64,000 bases of DNA from Aldehydirespirator sp965116965 (GCA_965116965.1 OZ220743.1:434001-498000); one strand, 5' to 3'; shown: positions 16,463-25,393, counted from the first letter of the stretch. The notes: generated by a model not told the origin, from the letters alone. A program made the numbers and translations.

Positions 16463-17748
16463 CCTTCTGAGCCCTCCTGCATCTCCAGTGCGGTCTCGGC
16501 CGTGGCCGCCACGGTTGCTTCGATCTCGGTGTCGGTGTGGGCAAGCGACGGGAAGATCGCCTCGTAGGCACCCGGCGCGAAGGCCACACCCCGCCGCAGC
16601 ATCCCGTGGAAGAACGGCGGATAACGACCGTTATCGGCCGCCTTGCGGGCCTCATCGAAGTCGCGGGGAGCGTCCTTGGCGAAGAACAGGCCCAGCAGGG
16701 GCCCGACCCGCGGCAGCACCGCGGTCACCCCGGCCGCGGCGAAGGCTTCGGCCATTCCCTCCTGCAAGGCCGCCGCAGTGGATTCCAGCTGCACGTAGGC
16801 GTCGTCGTCGAGCAACCCCAGCACCGCCAGCCCGGCCGCGGTGGCCAGGGGGTTTCCCGACAGCGTCCCCGCCTGGTACACGCCGCCCAGGGGCGCCAGC
16901 CCGGACATGATCTCCGTCGACGCACCGAAGGCGCCCACCGGCAGCCCGCCTCCGATGACCTTGCCGAAGCACCAGATGTCGGGCCGCACCCCGAACCATT
17001 CGGCGGCGCCGCCCCGGCACAGCCGGAAGCCGGTGATCACCTCGTCGAACAGCAGCAGGGCACCGACCGCGTCGCAGGCGTCGCGCAGTCCCTGGAGGAA
17101 GCCGGGCTCCGGCGCCACCAGTCCCATGTTGGCCGCCACCGGCTCCACGCACACCACCGCCACCGACTCGTCGAGTTCGGGCACCACGTTGTAGGGGGCC
17201 ACGATGGTGTCGGCTACCGCGCCGGCGGTCACGCCCTCCGACCCGGCCAGGCCCTGCTGGGCAACGCCCGATCCGCCCGCCACCAGCAGCGAATCGCTGT
17301 GGCCGTGGTAGCAGCCCGCGAACTTGACCACCGTCGGCCGGCCGGTCACGCCCCGGGCGAGCCGTACCGCCGACATCACCGCCTCGGTTCCGCTGTTGGT
17401 CAGCCGCACCATCTCCAGGCCGGCCACCCGGGCGCACATCTCCTCGGCCATCAAGACCTCGTCGCGGGTGGGCGCGCCGTAGCTGGCGCCCCGCCCGGCC
17501 GCCTGCCGCACGGCTTCGACCACCGCCGGGTGGGCGTGGCCGCAGATGCCCGGCCCGTAGCTCTGCACGTAGTCGATGTAGCGGCGGCCCTCCACGTCGT
17601 AGACGAACGGACCGGAGGCCTCGGCCACGAAATAGGGGGTGCCCCCCACCGACCGGAAGGCCCGCACCGGCGAGTTCACCCCGCCGGGGATGACCCGCTG
17701 GGCCCGCTCGAACAGGGCCTCGTTGGTGAGCGCCTCGTCGCTGCTCAC
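16459..17748 (-). CDS. hemL: Glutamate-1-semialdehyde 2,1-aminomutase
   Basis: A 429-residue PLP enzyme converting glutamate-1-semialdehyde to 5-aminolevulinate, the second step of the C5 route to heme. Landmarks are NSPVRAFRSVGGTPYFV at the N terminus, the GCYHGHSD region, LLFDEVITGFRL, and FGKVIGGGLPVGAFG with the PLP lysine. The GTG at 17748 is chosen over a much longer open frame because the protein then begins SSDEALTNEALFERAQRVIPGGVNSP, as in the family. It lies downstream of hemB in the same orientation and overlaps yceI by ATGA. Confidence 0.95.
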   Translation of the reverse strand: MSSDEALTNEALFERAQRVIPGGVNSPVRAFRSVGGTPYFVAEASGPFVYDVEGRRYIDYVQSYGPGICGHAHPAVVEAVRQAAGRGASYGAPTRDEVLMAEEMCARVAGLEMVRLTNSGTEAVMSAVRLARGVTGRPTVVKFAGCYHGHSDSLLVAGGSGVAQQGLAGSEGVTAGAVADTIVAPYNVVPELDESVAVVCVEPVAANMGLVAPEPGFLQGLRDACDAVGALLLFDEVITGFRLCRGGAAEWFGVRPDIWCFGKVIGGGLPVGAFGASTEIMSGLAPLGGVYQAGTLSGNPLATAAGLAVLGLLDDDAYVQLESTAAALQEGMAEAFAAAGVTAVLPRVGPLLGLFFAKDAPRDFDEARKAADNGRYPPFFHGMLRRGVAFAPGAYEAIFPSLAHTDTEIEATVAATAETALEMQEGSEG

Positions 17749-17788
17749 AGCCGAGCCTCGTTGGTGTTGGCGTCCCGTCTCCCGTCGT

Positions 17789-18769
17789 TCATTGCAGGGC
17801 CTCGGCCAGGCGGCGGGCGAAGTAGGTGAGCACCACGTCGGCGCCGGCCCGCCGGATGGCGAGGACATGCTCAAGGGCCACCGCGTCGAGATCGAGCCAG
17901 CCCCGCTCGGCCGCGGCGCACACCATGGAGTACTCCCCGGACACGTGGTAGGCGGCCAGCGGCACATCGAAGGTGCGTCGTGCGGCCGAGATCACATCCA
18001 GGAAGGCGAGAGCCGGCTTCACCATCACCATGTCGGCGCCCTCGGCCAGATCCAGGCGGATCTCCTCAAGGGCCTCCCGGGCTCCGGCCACGTCCTGCTG
18101 GTAAGTCCGGCGGTCGCCCCCGCCGGCGATGGTCACGTCCACCGCGTCGCGGAACGGCCCGTACAGCGCGGTGGCGTACTTGGCCGAGTAGGCGAGGATG
18201 GCTGTGTTCTCGAAGCTCGAGCCGTCGAGTGCGGCCCGGATGGCGCCGACCTGGCCGTCCATCATCCCCGACGGGGCCACGATGTCGGCCCCCGCGGCGG
18301 CCTGGGCCAGCGCGATGCGGGCGTAGATCTCCAGGGTTGCGTCGTTCTCGACGTCTCCCCGCCCGTCGAGCACGCCGCAGTGGCCGTGGTCGGTGTACTC
18401 GTCCATGCACAGATCGGCGATCAACACGATGTCGTCGCCGAGGTCGGAGCGCAGGTCGGCCAGTGCCACCTGCACGATCCCGTCGGGATTCCAGGCCTGA
18501 GAGCCGATGTGGTCCTTGTGCTCGGGAACGCCGAACAGCACCACCGCCCCGATCCCTAGGGAATGCAAATCCTTGACCTCTGCCCGCAGCGATCGCCGGG
18601 TGTGCTGGAACTGGCCGGGCATCGAGACGATGGGTTGGGGCTCGTCGATGCCCTCGCGCACGAACAGCGGCGCGATGAAGTCGGCGGGGTGGAGCCGGTG
18701 CTCGGCCACCAGTCGCCGCAGGGCCGGGGTCAGGCGCAGCCGGCGCATGCGCCGCTGCGGAAAGTTCAC
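17789..18769 (-). CDS. hemB: Delta-aminolevulinic acid dehydratase (porphobilinogen synthase)
   Basis: A 326-residue protein condensing two 5-aminolevulinates to porphobilinogen. Visible motifs are LHPADFIAPLFVREG near the N terminus, the DLCMDEYTDHGHCG metal-site region, and the two Schiff-base lysine segments YSAKYATALYGPFRDA and DMVMVKPALAFLD. It starts with GTG at 18769, nine bp after the hemD stop, and precedes hemL, so the block is probably one transcript. It is intact. Confidence 0.95.
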   Translation of the reverse strand: MNFPQRRMRRLRLTPALRRLVAEHRLHPADFIAPLFVREGIDEPQPIVSMPGQFQHTRRSLRAEVKDLHSLGIGAVVLFGVPEHKDHIGSQAWNPDGIVQVALADLRSDLGDDIVLIADLCMDEYTDHGHCGVLDGRGDVENDATLEIYARIALAQAAAGADIVAPSGMMDGQVGAIRAALDGSSFENTAILAYSAKYATALYGPFRDAVDVTIAGGGDRRTYQQDVAGAREALEEIRLDLAEGADMVMVKPALAFLDVISAARRTFDVPLAAYHVSGEYSMVCAAAERGWLDLDAVALEHVLAIRRAGADVVLTYFARRLAEALQ

Positions 18770-18778
18770 CCTGCGAGG

Positions 18779-19573
18779 CTATCCATCGCCGTCGGGCGCC
18801 GACCACGGGCGGGCGTGGCCGACCAGGGTGGCCACCACACCGTCGATGGTGTGCTCGGATGCCTCCACAGTGACTTCGAGCCCATGGGAGGCTGCCGTGG
18901 CTGACGTCGCCGGGCCTATGGAAACCACCAGCGGCGGGACCGACTCGGCGCCGACCTCGTCCACCAGACGCGTGACCGTGGACGACGAAGTGAACACCAC
19001 ACCGTCGGAGGCGGCCACCGCCCGGCGCTGGTCGTCGGTCAGGCGGGCAGCCACGTTGCGGTAGGCGGCCACGTCCAGCACCTCCCAGCCGGCGTCTCGC
19101 AGGCTGTCGGGCAGCACCGGGCGGGCAACTGCGGCCCGGGCCAGCACCACGAGGCTGCCGCTGCGCCCGGCGCCGGGAGCCGGGAACGCTTGCACCAAGC
19201 CTTCAGCGATCGATCGGTCGGGCACCAGCCGCACGGTCAGCCCCACCGCCGCGGCCCGGGCCGCGGTCCCCGGACCGATGGCTGCAACATTGACGCCGGT
19301 GGCCAGCGGCCCGGCCGCGGCCGCGCGCTCGGCCCCGTTCGGGCTGGTGACCACCAGCCAGTCCCCCCGTTCCAGCCGGGCCAGCGCCGCCTTCAGTCCG
19401 GCTCCCCCGTCGGCCGGATCGGTGATGGCGATCACCGGGGCGCTGACCACCTCGGCGCCGGCTGCGGCCAGCCCGTCGGTCAACGGCTGGGCCTGGTGGT
19501 GCGGCCGGCAGACCACGATCTTCAGCCCGGCGAGCGGCTCGGGTGCGTGAGGCCGGGGCCGTGCCGGACTCAT
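18779..19573 (-). CDS. hemD: Uroporphyrinogen-III synthase
   Basis: This 264-residue protein has the weakly conserved HemD fold: two alternating alpha/beta domains starting LAGLKIVVCRPHHQAQPLTDGLAAAGAEVVSAPVIAI and including DWLVVTSPNGAERAAA and DGVVFTSSSTVTRLVDEVG. It closes and rearranges hydroxymethylbilane to uroporphyrinogen III. Identification rests partly on position: the ATG overlaps the hemC stop (ATGA) and hemB follows. Actinobacteria sometimes fuse hemD to a SAM methyltransferase; here it is a stand-alone domain. Confidence 0.9.
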   Translation of the reverse strand: MSPARPRPHAPEPLAGLKIVVCRPHHQAQPLTDGLAAAGAEVVSAPVIAITDPADGGAGLKAALARLERGDWLVVTSPNGAERAAAAGPLATGVNVAAIGPGTAARAAAVGLTVRLVPDRSIAEGLVQAFPAPGAGRSGSLVVLARAAVARPVLPDSLRDAGWEVLDVAAYRNVAARLTDDQRRAVAASDGVVFTSSSTVTRLVDEVGAESVPPLVVSIGPATSATAASHGLEVTVEASEHTIDGVVATLVGHARPWSAPDGDG

Positions 19574-20487
19574 CGGGCCGCTCCCATGAGCTCCCGGCCG
19601 CCGCGTTCGTCCAGCAAGTGCCGGGCCACAGACCGGCCCAGCGTCTCGGGATCACGGCCCCGGCGGGTGTGGCGGATGAGTTCCCGACCGTCGAGCGACG
19701 CCACCAGCCCGGTCAACTCCAGACCGCCGCCGGGCGCCTCGCCGGCGTGGGCGCCGGCCGGCAGGCTGCAGTCGCCGCCCAGTTCGGCCAGAAAGGCCCG
19801 CTCCGCGTCGACCGCCCGGCGGCTCGGCCCGTGTTCGGTGGCGAGCAGCGTCTCGAGCACGGCCCGGTCATCGGCTCGGCACTCCACCGCGATGGCTCCC
19901 TGCCCGACCTGGGGCACGAAGACGTCCGGTTCGAGCACGTCGAGCACGTCCGGTTCGAGCTCCAAGCGCTGCAAGGCCACCGCAGCCATGACGATGGCGT
20001 CGAAGGCGGCGGCCTTGTTGAGCCGGGTGGCGATGTTGCCCCGCAGCTCGGCGAAGACCAGGTCGGGTCGCATCCAGGCCAGTTGGGCCTTGCGCCTGAC
20101 CGAGCCCGTGGCCACCGTCGCGCCGGCAGGCAGCTCGGCCAACCGGCAGCCCACCAGGGCGTCCCGCGGGTCACCGCGCCTCGGCACCGCGGCCAGTACC
20201 AAGCCCTCAGGAGTCGACGACGGCAAGTCCTTGGCCGAGTGCACTGCGATATCGGCTCGCCCGTCGAGCACCGCGGCCTGCACTTCCTTCACGAACGCTC
20301 CCTTGCCGCCCATGGCGTGGATCGGGTCGTCGGGTCGTCGGTCACCGGTGGTGGACACCACGACCGGATCGGTTGCCACCCTGCCGGCCTCGGCCAGCAA
20401 ACCGGCCACGATGCTGGTCTGCCGGCGGGCCAAGGCACTGCCCCGGGTGGCCGCTCGCAGAGGCCGGGCGGATGCAGGGCGATTCAC
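19570..20487 (-). CDS. hemC: Hydroxymethylbilane synthase (porphobilinogen deaminase)
   Basis: A 305-residue protein polymerising four porphobilinogens. Motifs: PLRAATRGSALARRQ at the N terminus, VHSAKDLPSSTPEGL, RRGDPRDALVG, RRKAQLAWMRPDLVFAELRGNIATRLNK, and the dipyrromethane cofactor cysteine in GGDCSLPAGAHA. The GTG at 20487 is chosen because the upstream open frame is read from the dispersed repeat DNA. It overlaps hemD by ATGA. About 190 bp containing two tandem 40-bp repeats separate it from hemA. Confidence 0.95.
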   Translation of the reverse strand: MNRPASARPLRAATRGSALARRQTSIVAGLLAEAGRVATDPVVVSTTGDRRPDDPIHAMGGKGAFVKEVQAAVLDGRADIAVHSAKDLPSSTPEGLVLAAVPRRGDPRDALVGCRLAELPAGATVATGSVRRKAQLAWMRPDLVFAELRGNIATRLNKAAAFDAIVMAAVALQRLELEPDVLDVLEPDVFVPQVGQGAIAVECRADDRAVLETLLATEHGPSRRAVDAERAFLAELGGDCSLPAGAHAGEAPGGGLELTGLVASLDGRELIRHTRRGRDPETLGRSVARHLLDERGGRELMGAAR

Positions 20488-20521
20488 GGGGAGCTTCGTG
20501 ATGCGTCGAGCGAGGCACCCG

Positions 20522-20605
20522 GGCCCGAGCGGCCTGTGAGCGCAGCGAACAAGAGCGGGAGTGTGGCCCGAGCGGCCTGTGAGCGCAGCGAACAAGAGCG
20601 GGAAT
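20522..20605 (+). repeat. Dispersed 40-bp intergenic repeat, two tandem copies (2 and 3)
   Basis: Two almost identical copies, 20522-20562 and 20565-20605 (period 43), of the family with core GTGAGCGCAGCGAACAAGAG lie in the hemA-hemC gap. They are the only tandem pair seen here. They sit inside an otherwise continuous gene block, so they are presumably in the mRNA. Confidence 0.75.
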
Positions 20606-20681
20606 GACGCCGCCGCGACGCAGCAGGCTCGGTCCCATTGGCGCTTGCTCCAAGAGGCCGGGGGGCCATGGTGCCGGTCGC

Positions 20682-21941
20682 CTACAGATCGAACAGGTCG
20701 CGCAGCGCTTCAGCCAGGCGGTCGCCCCGTGCGTGGCCGGCCGCGTGCTTGAGCCGGACGGTCGGCTCGTGGAGCAGCTTGTTCACCACGCCGCGCAGCA
20801 GGGACTCCACCGCGGCGCGCTGGGCGGGCGAGAGATCGGCGAGCCGCGACGCATGGCGGTCCAGCTCGCTCGCGCTGAGCAGCTCAGCCCGGCCCCTCAG
20901 CGCCGCGATGAGCGGGGCGACCTCACGGGCCGATGCCTCGGCCAGATAGAACTCGACCTCTTCGTCGATGATGGCCTGCACGGAGTCGATCTCCTGGGTG
21001 CGACCGGTCCGTTCCCGTTCCACGAACTCGCCCAGGTCGTCCATGTCGAGCAACCTCACGCCGGGCAGTTCCCGAGCATCCGGGTCCACGTCGCGGGGCA
21101 CGGCCACATCGACGATCAGCAGCTCCGCGCCCGCTCGTCGGGCCATCACCGCATCGATGTCGCTGTGCTCGAGGACGATCTCGGTGGCCCCGGTCGTGGT
21201 GATGGCCACATCGGCGCTCGCCAGAGCAGTGTCCAGCTCGTCCAGGGCCACGGCCCGCCCGCCGCACAGTTGCGCGGCGGCCACGGCCCGCTCCGGTGAG
21301 CGGCTGGCCACCGCTATGTCGGCGGGGCCGGCGTCGGCCAGGGATCTGAGCGTGCCCGCAGCCACCTCGCCCGCGCCCAGCACCAGCACCCGCCGGCCGG
21401 CAAGCCCCCCGAGAAGCTCGGCAGCGAGCGCCACCGCGGCGTGGGAGAGTGAGGCGATGCCCCGGGAGACGCCGGTGTCGGTGCGGGCTCGTTTGCCGGT
21501 CGAAACCGCCCGGCGGAACAGGGGCTCGAGCACCGCGCCGACCGTGCCCTCGGTGCGAGCGGCCTGCCACGCGTCGCGGACTTGGCCCAGCACCTCGTGC
21601 TCGCCCACCACCACCGAGTCGAGCCCGGCAGCCACGGTGAACAGGTGCCGCACCGCGTCGGCGTCGTGGTGGGCGTACAGCTCGTCGGCCACGGTCTCGG
21701 GTGGCAGGCCCGAGTGCCGGGCCAGCAGCTCCCGGATGTCGGCGTAGCCACCGTGGAAGCGCTCTGCGTAGGCGTAGACCTCGATGCGGTTGCAGGTGGA
21801 CAGCAGCACCGACTCGCTGAGGTGCTCAGCGGTTGCGAGGTCGTGCAGGGCCTTGGGAAGATCGTCGGGCGCGACCGTCATCCGCTCGAGCAGGCCGAGC
21901 GGCGTGGCGCGGTGATTGCACCCGACCACTACCAGCGACAT
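20682..21941 (-). CDS. hemA: Glutamyl-tRNA reductase
   Basis: A 419-residue protein catalysing the first C5-pathway step, glutamyl-tRNA(Glu) to glutamate-1-semialdehyde with NADPH. Motifs: VVGCNHRATPLGLLERM at the N terminus, STCNRIEVYAY with the catalytic cysteine, EHEVLGQVRDAW, the dinucleotide site LVLGAGEVAAGTLR and the DVAVPRDVDP region. ATG 21941 (MSLVVVGCNHRAT) is used rather than the longer open frame. It heads the hem block; upstream is a 40-bp repeat and a short gap before the 22098 peptide. Confidence 0.95.
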   Translation of the reverse strand: MSLVVVGCNHRATPLGLLERMTVAPDDLPKALHDLATAEHLSESVLLSTCNRIEVYAYAERFHGGYADIRELLARHSGLPPETVADELYAHHDADAVRHLFTVAAGLDSVVVGEHEVLGQVRDAWQAARTEGTVGAVLEPLFRRAVSTGKRARTDTGVSRGIASLSHAAVALAAELLGGLAGRRVLVLGAGEVAAGTLRSLADAGPADIAVASRSPERAVAAAQLCGGRAVALDELDTALASADVAITTTGATEIVLEHSDIDAVMARRAGAELLIVDVAVPRDVDPDARELPGVRLLDMDDLGEFVERERTGRTQEIDSVQAIIDEEVEFYLAEASAREVAPLIAALRGRAELLSASELDRHASRLADLSPAQRAAVESLLRGVVNKLLHEPTVRLKHAAGHARGDRLAEALRDLFDL

Positions 21942-22023
21942 TGAACCGGATGCTATCGCCGCCAGAGGCCGAGTGAATAGGGAGCGAGCATGTAGATCGC
22001 CGCGAAGCACCGAGCGAGGCCGT

Positions 22024-22065
22024 GGCCCGAGCGGCCCTCAGGTCGCAGCGAACAAGAGCGGGAAT
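22024..22065 (+). repeat. Dispersed 40-bp intergenic repeat, copy 4
   Basis: This copy reads GCGGCCCTCAGGTCGCAGCG in its middle, a variant shared with the copy at 59802. It lies between the hemA start and the small membrane peptide gene. Confidence 0.7.
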
Positions 22066-22097
22066 GCCCGCGCGTCACAGGCAGGGTCGCGGCGTCG

Positions 22098-22187
22098 TTA
22101 TCGGGCGAGGAAGAAGAGCTGCAGCACCCCGGCCACGACGATGATGGCGAGCAGTGCCACGATGGCGATGGTGGTTCCCGGTCTCAT
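22098..22187 (-). CDS. 29-residue membrane peptide coupled to SAM hydrolase
   Basis: The ORF encodes a peptide starting MRPGTTIAIVALLAIIVVAG and ending LQLFFLAR. It is almost entirely one transmembrane helix with positive ends. Its ATG overlaps the stop of the SAM hydrolase gene (ATGA), so it is the last cistron of a proC-SAM hydrolase-peptide operon. The composition is strongly non-random for a membrane protein. Too short for routine gene calling; function unknown. Confidence 0.55.
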   Translation of the reverse strand: MRPGTTIAIVALLAIIVVAGVLQLFFLAR

Positions 22188-23143
22188 GGCTGGTCCCCCT
22201 GATCCTTCGGGCCGGTGGCCGCTCCGGTCCGGCGGCTCAAGCCCACCGGCGTGACCACCGACGGCCTTCCAGCCCGGCGGTCGCCGGCCGCGGCGGTGGC
22301 TAGGCGCACCTCGGATCCCTCGTGCAGCCCGAGCTCGTCGGCCGCGGAGCGTTGGGGCAGGGCCAGCGACACGAGCCCGCTCGAGTCGGTGACGAGGCCG
22401 ACGCGCCCCGGTGGCACGTCCGCATAGGCCCGGGCTCGCTCGGCCGTCCGCAGGTCTTCTCCGACCGTCACCTGCAGTGACGTCCCGGTCGCGGCCATCC
22501 CGTCCACTTCGGCCGGATCGACGTTGAGCTGGCAGTTGCCGAAGCGGTCCACCCACAGCACCTCGGCTACCAGGTCGTCGCCGTCGCGCCGGCTCACCGG
22601 CAGCATTCCGGGAGTCAGCGTGGCCACGTCGACGGCCGGCCCCAGATTGCTCAACGGCACCCCGCAGCAGAGGTGGGCGGCCGCCGGTGCGAACATGTCA
22701 CGGCCGTCGAAGGTCGAGCCCAGCTCACCCGAACTCTCCAGCCGGTAGTCGGCGTTGGCCAGCTCCACCGCCCGCCCGGCGCCGCCGACGAGAGCCACCA
22801 CGGGGGCCAGCAACCCGTTGTCCGGTCCGACCAGTACTGAGGCGCCGTCGCCCACCTCCACCGCCACCGCCCGGCGATCGGTGCCCACTCCGGGGTCGAC
22901 CACAGCCAGAACCACGCCCGGCAGCAGGTACTGGGCGGCCCGGGCCAGCGCCAACCCGCCGGCTCGCACGTTGCAGGGTGCGATGCCGTGGGTGACGTCC
23001 ACCACCCGCACATGGGGCGCGATGGCCGCGATGACCGAGTGGACCACCCCGACGAACTCGTCGCCGTGGCCGTAGTCCGACAGGAACGAGATCGTGTCGT
23101 AGCCGACGCCGGAGCTGGCTGGCGACGATGAGCCCCCGGTCAT
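22184..23143 (-). CDS. SAM hydrolase / S-adenosyl-L-methionine hydroxide adenosyltransferase family protein
   Basis: This encodes 319 residues of the SAM_HAT (formerly DUF62) family, which hydrolyses SAM to adenosine and methionine and is related to fluorinase. Motifs: ISFLSDYGHGDEFVGVVHSVIAAIAPHVRVVDVTHGI (N-terminal catalytic Asp region), VVDPGVGTDRRAVAVE, VGPDNGLL and WVDRFGNCQLN. The ATG at 23143 overlaps the proC stop (ATGA); a much longer open frame exists but is the shadow of proC. The N-terminal 15 residues are Ser/Gly-rich. It may limit SAM level; a connection with methyl metabolism in the window is speculative. Confidence 0.85.
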   Translation of the reverse strand: MTGGSSSPASSGVGYDTISFLSDYGHGDEFVGVVHSVIAAIAPHVRVVDVTHGIAPCNVRAGGLALARAAQYLLPGVVLAVVDPGVGTDRRAVAVEVGDGASVLVGPDNGLLAPVVALVGGAGRAVELANADYRLESSGELGSTFDGRDMFAPAAAHLCCGVPLSNLGPAVDVATLTPGMLPVSRRDGDDLVAEVLWVDRFGNCQLNVDPAEVDGMAATGTSLQVTVGEDLRTAERARAYADVPPGRVGLVTDSSGLVSLALPQRSAADELGLHEGSEVRLATAAAGDRRAGRPSVVTPVGLSRRTGAATGPKDQGDQP

Positions 23144-23928
23144 TGGCCCAGCTCGCGGGAGCGGCGGGTGGCTGCTTCGACCACCCGGTCGATGAGGCCC
23201 ATGAAGCCGGCTTCGTCGAGCGCGGCCAGGCCCGCGGCGGTGGTGCCGCCCGGCGAGGTGACGTTCTCGCGCAGGCGGCCCGGGTCCTCCCCCGACTCCG
23301 CCAACAGCGTGGCTGCCCCCAGCAGGGTCTGGCGTACCAAGGCGTCGGCCACGGCAGGGTCGAGGCCCTGGGCGATGCCGGCGGCCCGCAGCGCCTCGGC
23401 CAGCCGGAACAGGTAGGCGGGGCCGCTGCCCGACAGGCCGGTGACTGCGTCGAGGTCGGCTTCGGCCACTGCCGCCACCGTTCCCACCGCTTCGAGGACG
23501 CTGCGGGCCCATTCCAGGTCTTCGGGTCCGGCCGCCGATCCAGGAGCGATGGCGGCCGCGCCCGCCCCGACCAGCGCCGGGGTGTTGGGCATGGCCCGCA
23601 CCACCGGTGTTCCCGCCGGCAGGCCGGCTTCGATGGCCTCCGTGCGCACCCCCGCCGCGATGGACAGCACCCGCGCAGTTGCGGCCGCGGCCAGCGCGGG
23701 CAGCACCACGGCCACCACGTCGGGCTTCACTGCGATGACAGCTCCGATCCCGTAGAGGGGCTCGGTGGAGACCGACACTCCGGGTATTGCGGCCGTGACG
23801 GCCTGCTGCCGGGCCGGGTCGGGCTCCACGACGTGGAGTTCGCTCGCGCCGGCCCAGCCGCGCGACACCAGACCGCCCAGCAGGGCCTCACCCATCTTTC
23901 CGCCGCCGATCACCTGCAACCGGGCCAT
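23140..23928 (-). CDS. proC: Pyrroline-5-carboxylate reductase
   Basis: A 262-residue protein performing the last step of proline synthesis (P5C to proline). N-terminal Rossmann motif: LQVIGGGKMGEALLGGL. Signature region: LDAVTGLSGSGPAYLFRLAEALRAAGI, followed by LVRQTLLGAATLL and NVTSPGGTTAAGLAALDEAG. It is intact, starts with ATG and overlaps the SAM hydrolase gene downstream by ATGA. Confidence 0.95.
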   Translation of the reverse strand: MARLQVIGGGKMGEALLGGLVSRGWAGASELHVVEPDPARQQAVTAAIPGVSVSTEPLYGIGAVIAVKPDVVAVVLPALAAAATARVLSIAAGVRTEAIEAGLPAGTPVVRAMPNTPALVGAGAAAIAPGSAAGPEDLEWARSVLEAVGTVAAVAEADLDAVTGLSGSGPAYLFRLAEALRAAGIAQGLDPAVADALVRQTLLGAATLLAESGEDPGRLRENVTSPGGTTAAGLAALDEAGFMGLIDRVVEAATRRSRELGQ

Positions 23929-23963
23929 GGAGCCATGCTAAGAGGCCGAGCGGGTAACTGAGG

Positions 23964-24881
23964 TCAGCCGATGCCGGTGCTGTTGCGGGCGGTGATCTGG
24001 AGGTCGCGGCGGATCACCCCGGTCAGCGCCGCGATGACGATGATCCCGCCGACCACCTGGGCGACCTTGATCGGCTCGTCCAGGAAGGTGGCCGCGAGGA
24101 TCATGGTGATGGGGGGCGCGCCCAGCAGGGCCATCGACGAGACGGTGATCCGCACATGCTTGTGGGCCCAGTTCATCAGCAGATGGCCCGATCCCGGAAC
24201 GGCGACGAGCGCGGCCACCCACAGCCAGGCGGTCGCATCGGGCCAAGACAGGCCGTCACCGGTCAGGACGGCCGGCGGGGTGACCACGACCATGGCGACG
24301 ATCCACGCCACCGCCTGGAACTCCAATGCGCCGACCCTCTGCCGGGCCTCCTTGGCCAGCGCCATCTGCGCAGAGAAGAACAGCAGGGCCAGCACGGCCA
24401 GCCCGTCGCCCCGCAGGCTCCAGGTGGGCACCGAGGCCGAACCGAACAGCACCAGAGCGGTGCCGGCCAACGCGGTCGCCACCATCGCCAGCAGTTTGAG
24501 CGAGACCGGTTCGGCGAACCGGCGCATCGCCGGCCAGATCAGCACGACAGGCACCAGCGACACGATCATGGCCACGTTTGTGACGGTCGTGGTCTTGATG
24601 GCTTCGTAGAACGCGATGTACCACAGCCCGAGCATCACCGCGGCCGGCAGGCAGGCCCGCACTTGCGGCCACGTCACCCGGCCCCGCCGGGCCAGCACGA
24701 CCCCTCCGTAGACGAGGGAGCTGAGCGCCAGCCGCCAGAACGCCACCTGCGCGGAGGCCAGATCCACCTGGCGCACCAGGATGTTGCCGGTTCCCCAGCA
24801 CATCACCGCGCCCATCACCGCGAACAGGCCCAGGGTGTGCCAGTCGGTGGCCTGTGTCCGTGACGGCATGGCGGCAGTCAC
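23964..24881 (-). CDS. EamA/DMT-family transporter
   Basis: This 305-residue membrane protein has about ten predicted transmembrane helices in two repeated EamA halves (first half starting GLFAVMGAVMCWGTGNILVRQV, second half near GLAVLALLFFSAQMALAKEARQR). DMT transporters export or import amino acids, nucleobases or other metabolites; substrate cannot be read here. The start is GTG 24881 or the ATG at 24869. It is separated from proC by 35 bp and oriented the same way, and lies 29 bp downstream of the thioesterase gene. Confidence 0.85.
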   Translation of the reverse strand: MTAAMPSRTQATDWHTLGLFAVMGAVMCWGTGNILVRQVDLASAQVAFWRLALSSLVYGGVVLARRGRVTWPQVRACLPAAVMLGLWYIAFYEAIKTTTVTNVAMIVSLVPVVLIWPAMRRFAEPVSLKLLAMVATALAGTALVLFGSASVPTWSLRGDGLAVLALLFFSAQMALAKEARQRVGALEFQAVAWIVAMVVVTPPAVLTGDGLSWPDATAWLWVAALVAVPGSGHLLMNWAHKHVRITVSSMALLGAPPITMILAATFLDEPIKVAQVVGGIIVIAALTGVIRRDLQITARNSTGIG

Positions 24882-24910
24882 AGACGGCGAGTCACCGAGC
24901 GGGCCGGAGT

Positions 24911-25393
24911 TCAGGCGCCCACGGCTCGGATGGCCCGGCCGGTGGTGCCCGCGGGCAGCCGCCCGGCGTGGGCCTCCGCGTCGGCCCGCAGCACGGCGTA
25001 CAGCTCATCGCCCATGGGGGACACCCGATCGATGCGGGTGTCGACGTGGAGAATCATCGACTCCTGGGTGGCGGCCAGGGCCTCATCGCCGCCGCGGCGC
25101 AGCTCGTGGAAGAGGTGAACCCGCTTGGGGTCGGCCCCGGCCACCGTGGCGTCGACGGCCAGGGCGGTGCCTCCGGCGAGCTCGTCGATGAAGGCGATGT
25201 GGGTCTCCACCGTGTAGAACGACCCGCCGACGGTGGTCCGGTAGTGCTCGTCGAAGCCCATCCGGGTGAGGTACTCGTCGCTGGCCATGCCGAACACGAC
25301 GCCGTAGAAGCCCTCGCTCATGTGGCCGTTGTAGTCGATCCACTCGTCGAGGACGGCGCCTCGCCAGATGCGCAGCGGCGCGCCGTCAGCCAT
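24911..25393 (-). CDS. Hotdog-fold acyl-CoA thioesterase
   Basis: A 160-residue hotdog protein. The N-terminal segment EWIDYNGHMSEGFYGVVFGMASDEYLTRMG matches the thioesterase (4HBT_2-like) signature and resembles the thioesterase domain linked to L-carnitine dehydrogenase and betainyl-CoA thioesterases. If so, it would release glycine betaine from betainyl-CoA, fitting the methylated-amine genes around it. That substrate is inferred from resemblance and context. It is transcribed away from gmaS in the same direction, 30 bp downstream of its stop, so the two probably form a transcript. Confidence 0.75.
   Translation of the reverse strand: MADGAPLRIWRGAVLDEWIDYNGHMSEGFYGVVFGMASDEYLTRMGFDEHYRTTVGGSFYTVETHIAFIDELAGGTALAVDATVAGADPKRVHLFHELRRGGDEALAATQESMILHVDTRIDRVSPMGDELYAVLRADAEAHAGRLPAGTTGRAIRAVGA

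Noticed and set aside
22184..23512. Long 442-codon version of the SAM hydrolase
   Set aside because: The extra N-terminal 123 codons are antisense-free shadow of proC in another frame; ATG 23143 in an ATGA overlap gives the family length.
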